DNA from: Chloroflexia bacterium
GTDB lineage: Bacteria > Chloroflexota > Chloroflexia > Thermomicrobiales > UBA6265
Assembly (NCBI GenBank): GCA_030430125.1
Contig: JAUIGA010000123.1
Span: 1-8,886, forward strand
Direction: 5' to 3'
DNA length: 8,886 nt
The notes under the pieces were generated by a model. It saw only the letters and a program-made list of their open reading frames with translations. It was not told the origin of the DNA and ran no database searches. Positions within the stretch are counted from its first letter, which is position 1. Each line of letters opens with the position of its first letter. Of this stretch, positions 5,858 through 8,886 are shown piece by piece. A program made the translations under genes and the position numbers.

Positions 5858-8296
5858 ATGACTGTGGGTGGATCGATTGTCTTGAGCCAGGATGCGGTAT
5901 CGCGATTGCACCATGCAGGGCTTGACCTGCAGCGCTACCTGGCGGTGGCGACAGGGGTATATCTGGAGCTCGACCTTTCTGGATCGTATTCCGGCGATGG
6001 CGTTAGGTTCGCGATCGGCCATGCCGGGGATCGCGGGGTGGGGGACGCACTGGTCGATCACCTGGCACTTTCGATCCCGGAGGCGCCGGAGAGCTTTCAC
6101 CTGCACCGGAGCGGTGACCTGGTGGCGGTTGTCGGTGCCGATGTGGCGGGTGCGGTGTATGGCACCTACGGGCTCCTTGAGGAAGCGTACGGGTGCGGGT
6201 TCTTCCTGGGTAGCGAGGTGGTTCCAACTGGCGATCGGAATATCCTGCCGGCGGATCTGGACCTTCAGCGATCGCCGGCATTTCGTGTGCGCGGACTGTT
6301 GCCGTGGTACGACTTTCTCTCGGGACCGACCGCGTGGAACCTGCGCGACTACAGGCTCTACATCGACCGCATGGTGCGGATGGGGTTGAACTTCCTGGGG
6401 CTTCACGTCTACTCGACCGGATCGGTCAATCAGTCGGGCGGCGCAGAGCCGTTTCTCTCCTTCACGCACCACGGGGTCGGCCACGACGCCTGGCTCGATA
6501 CGACCCAGACATCACGGTGGGGATACCTGCCGGTTCGGACTTCGGAATTTGCGTTCGGAACAGAACAGTTCTTCGCCGGCGAGGTTTTCGGAGCGGATGC
6601 GGCGATTGAAGCGACAGGACCGCTGGACGCTGCCCGTCGTGCAAAGCAACTCCTGTCTGACGCGCTCGACTATGCAAAGTCACGCGGTCTTTCAGTCTGC
6701 GTCGGCTTCGAGCCCGCCGCAGTTCCGCTGGAAATCCTGAATGCGCTGCCGGCATCGGCGAAACAGACTCGCCGGGGTTGGAAGGGCGCGGACATCGAGG
6801 TGCTTGACCTCACGACATCGACCGCGCGAGAGATTCTCCATGCACGGCTTGACGATCTGCTCGAGACTTACCCGCAGGTCGATGCGGTCTGGTTGTGGCA
6901 GAACGAGGACGCGGCCTGGACCACGCAGCGGGACAACATGGAGATCCTGCCGTTCGACGCCTCGTATCTCGAGGAAGCATATCGATATCTGCGAGAGAAG
7001 GCTCCCCAGGTGAAGACGGTGGTGAGCGGGTGGGGGGCAGTCCACGACCTGTTCGATCAGTTGCACGAAGCGTTGCCGGTAGACATGCCATTTTCTGCCC
7101 TGCACCACAACCTTGGCACCACCCAGACGGACCAGGTCTACGGGCGCCTCGGCGAGCGGTCACGATGGCCCATTCCATGGCTCGAGGACGATGCCACACT
7201 GTGGCATCCGCAGTTCTACGTGGACCGGTTCCGGGTCGATGTGCAACGAGCCACCGAATTTGGCGCCGACGGCATGATTGGCATCCACTGGCGAACGCGC
7301 GTGATCGACCACAACGCCTCCTACTTTGCCCGCGCGCTGTGGAATCCGGGGTTGCAAACCCAGGAGTTCTACGAGTGGTATGCCGATCGCCTGGTTGGTT
7401 CCGAACAGGCTGGTCCGCTTTCCGACCGCATGCAACACATCGATTGCACGAGTGCGTGGCCCGGGTACCTGAGTGATGCGCATGTAGGATCGATCGATTG
7501 GGACCATGGGCATTCCAACGAGGCTGGGGCGGCGTTCAATCCACTGGATACACCCGACGAGGTCCTTGATGAGTTCGATGCGTATCTCTCGAGAATTCAG
7601 GCGGTCGCGAGCACCGCTGGCTCTTCGGAGGTGGAGCGAGCGCGGTACCACACTGCCCAGGCCATCTTTGCACGCGAGTACGTCACCTCCCAGCGAGCCG
7701 CCGCCCACATTGACCGGGTCGTCGAACAGGCCCACGGTGAAGGGCACCCTCTGTCACCCGATCAACTCGACGACGTGGCCACGATGTTCGCGGACCTGTG
7801 CGGCGCGGTCCGACGCGGGATCGAGGCATTCGCCGGCGTGCAGACGACGACCGCCGATCTTGGTGTGCTTGCGTCGTTGAACCAAAAGTACGTCTCCCGG
7901 GCGATCTGGCAGCGGTACGATGCCATGCTCGAAGTGGTCGATGACCCTACACTGATCCCCGTACCGGACCTTGATCCATCAGGCGCGATCGCTCCACGTG
8001 TCTTCGTGCCGGTTCCTCCTGAATCTATCACCGCGGGAGGAGCGGAGATCGTCGCGATAACGAGTTCAGAGGAGGTGATTTCGGTGACGGTTTGTGCCGC
8101 GCCACTCGCGGGGGGTGACACCCTCAGGATCCCGCTGTCGCATCGGGGACGTGGCGTCTGGGGCGGTACGTTGACCGCTGGCGAGCCTATCCGGTACTGG
8201 GTCGAAGCACATCATGCGGATGCGGGGACGCTTCGAGCGCCGGAGCCAGCTGAAGCGGCATTCAGCGCCATCGTAGAGGACCAGGATCAGCAATGA
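5858..8296 (+). CDS. Putative cytosolic glycoside hydrolase with GH67/GH20-type N-terminal domain
   Basis: This is an 812-residue protein without signal peptide or membrane helices, so it acts inside the cell, presumably on the imported oligosaccharide. Residues about 1-135 resemble the small alpha/beta domain preceding the catalytic barrel in GH67 alpha-glucuronidases and GH20/GH84 hexosaminidases; the clearest part is VVGADVAGAVYGTYGLLEEA (91-110). Residues about 140-500 look like a (beta/alpha)8 barrel: RGLLPWYDF (145-153), MGLNFLGLHVYS (175-186), GFEP (283-286), VWLWQNEDAAW (344-354), PWLEDD (440-445), GIHWRTR (475-481). E285, E350, D351 and E443 are candidate catalytic acids. A helical region (about 560-700) and a beta-sandwich-like end (about 715-805) follow. 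I recall similar uncharacterised proteins but no assigned activity. The ATG at 5858 has AGGA only two bases upstream; GTG at 5864 is better spaced. The stop overlaps the regulator start (ATGA). Confidence 0.75.
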   Translation: MTVGGSIVLSQDAVSRLHHAGLDLQRYLAVATGVYLELDLSGSYSGDGVRFAIGHAGDRGVGDALVDHLALSIPEAPESFHLHRSGDLVAVVGADVAGAVYGTYGLLEEAYGCGFFLGSEVVPTGDRNILPADLDLQRSPAFRVRGLLPWYDFLSGPTAWNLRDYRLYIDRMVRMGLNFLGLHVYSTGSVNQSGGAEPFLSFTHHGVGHDAWLDTTQTSRWGYLPVRTSEFAFGTEQFFAGEVFGADAAIEATGPLDAARRAKQLLSDALDYAKSRGLSVCVGFEPAAVPLEILNALPASAKQTRRGWKGADIEVLDLTTSTAREILHARLDDLLETYPQVDAVWLWQNEDAAWTTQRDNMEILPFDASYLEEAYRYLREKAPQVKTVVSGWGAVHDLFDQLHEALPVDMPFSALHHNLGTTQTDQVYGRLGERSRWPIPWLEDDATLWHPQFYVDRFRVDVQRATEFGADGMIGIHWRTRVIDHNASYFARALWNPGLQTQEFYEWYADRLVGSEQAGPLSDRMQHIDCTSAWPGYLSDAHVGSIDWDHGHSNEAGAAFNPLDTPDEVLDEFDAYLSRIQAVASTAGSSEVERARYHTAQAIFAREYVTSQRAAAHIDRVVEQAHGEGHPLSPDQLDDVATMFADLCGAVRRGIEAFAGVQTTTADLGVLASLNQKYVSRAIWQRYDAMLEVVDDPTLIPVPDLDPSGAIAPRVFVPVPPESITAGGAEIVAITSSEEVISVTVCAAPLAGGDTLRIPLSHRGRGVWGGTLTAGEPIRYWVEAHHADAGTLRAPEPAEAAFSAIVEDQDQQ

Positions 8297-8886
8297 GCAA
8301 TCGTGCTCAATTCGTGACCCGCGACTCGCTCGCCCAGGAGCTCGAGGAAGCGATCGTCTCGGGGAACTACGCGGTTGGCGCCAGGCTCCCTTCCGAGCGT
8401 CAGCTCGCCGACCGCTACGGGGTGAGCCGGCCGGTCGTCAGGGAGGCGTTGCGCACACTCAAGGAGCGGCGTCTGATCGAAATCTATCCGGGGCGAGGTG
8501 CGTTCGTTCGTCGCGTCCAGAGTTCGGATGCCGTGTCCCAGATGCAGGTGCTCTTTCGGCGCTCGCAGGTCACTGCGCGTGATCTGATCGAGGCTCGATC
8601 CGCGCTTGAGTGCAAGGCAGCCGAGCTGGCGGCCATGCGATGCGCGCCGGAAGATGCCCATGCGCTTCGCGCTGTCCTTGGCAAGCTGGAAAACAGCGCG
8701 GACGTGGTGGAGCAGGCCCGGCTGGACCTGACCTTTCACTTCGGTATAGCCCGAGCTGCCCGGAATCCCGTGGTCGAGTCGATGCTCGCCGCGGTTGCCC
8801 AACCGATGGTCGAACTCATGCTCCGAAGCCTGATCGACCCGAATGTGGCCTCGGAAGCACTCGAGTTGCATCAGGTCATCCTGGAT
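8293..8886 (+). CDS. GntR-family regulator, FadR subfamily with FCD domain (3' end outside window)
   Basis: The visible 198 residues hold both expected domains. Residues about 8-74 are the GntR winged helix: ELEEAIVSGNYAVGARLPSE (16-35), recognition region YGVSRPVVREALRTL (42-56), and wing GRGAFV (67-72). Residues about 94-198 are the all-helical FCD ligand domain, with ARSALE (101-106), D145 and H149 in the D-x3-H metal motif, NPVV (158-161) and H193 in HQVIL. The last conserved His of the metal site would lie just beyond the window. FCD regulators often sense organic or sugar acids, frequently through a bound metal, so the operon substrate may include a uronic acid; this is inference. The ATG overlaps the glycosidase stop (ATGA), so it is co-expressed and probably represses its own operon through the palindrome at 2415-2429. 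Confidence 0.93.
   Translation, partial: MSNRAQFVTRDSLAQELEEAIVSGNYAVGARLPSERQLADRYGVSRPVVREALRTLKERRLIEIYPGRGAFVRRVQSSDAVSQMQVLFRRSQVTARDLIEARSALECKAAELAAMRCAPEDAHALRAVLGKLENSADVVEQARLDLTFHFGIARAARNPVVESMLAAVAQPMVELMLRSLIDPNVASEALELHQVILD

Noticed and set aside
1..8886. CRISPR array, tRNA, rRNA, insertion sequence or known defence system
   Set aside because: No regularly spaced repeats, no tRNA or rRNA signature, no transposase and no terminal repeats with a target duplication were seen on either strand.

Overview
This 8,886-base window is high-GC bacterial DNA that falls into two parts. Bases 1 to about 585 are extremely GC-rich, with G or C at nearly every third codon position. They carry the end of a winged-helix regulator-like gene and the start of a small lipoprotein gene. 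The style of both is what I associate with Myxococcota, but this is recollection, not a search result. At about base 585 codon usage changes abruptly inside the lipoprotein frame, and on the far side a minus-strand reading frame appears that has a good start but no natural end. The simplest reading is a junction: an assembly chimera or a recent rearrangement. From about 590 onward the DNA looks like one genome, possibly Chloroflexota of the Thermomicrobia type. The Tat-targeted binding protein, the CUT1 sugar ABC genes and the MFS style fit that, but the phylum call is a weak inference.

The central part holds a minus-strand MFS efflux-type transporter (782-2137). It may form an operon with the cut-off minus-strand frame at 590-727. 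A 381-base intergenic region separates it from a divergent plus-strand operon. That region contains a strong sigma-70 type promoter (TTGACA, 17 bases, TATTCT) and, just downstream over the expected transcription start, a perfect 15-base palindrome, ACTGGTCATACCAGT. The palindrome fits the TGGT-N3-ACCA pattern of FadR-type GntR operators.

The plus-strand operon runs from 2519 to beyond the window end. It encodes a Tat-exported carbohydrate-binding protein without a lipobox, two CUT1-type permeases, an 812-residue cytosolic glycosidase-like protein with a GH67/GH20-type N-terminal domain, and a FadR-subfamily GntR regulator with an FCD ligand domain (truncated by the window edge). No ABC ATPase gene is present, so a shared ATPase encoded elsewhere is expected. 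Joints are tight (TGATG and ATGA overlaps), except for a 69-base gap with a 14-bp hairpin after the binding-protein gene and a 67-base gap before the glycosidase gene.

Working model (inference): an oligosaccharide, perhaps containing uronic acid, is captured outside the membrane, imported, cleaved in the cytosol by the poorly characterised glycosidase-like enzyme, and sensed by the GntR protein, which represses the whole operon including its own gene through the promoter-proximal palindrome.
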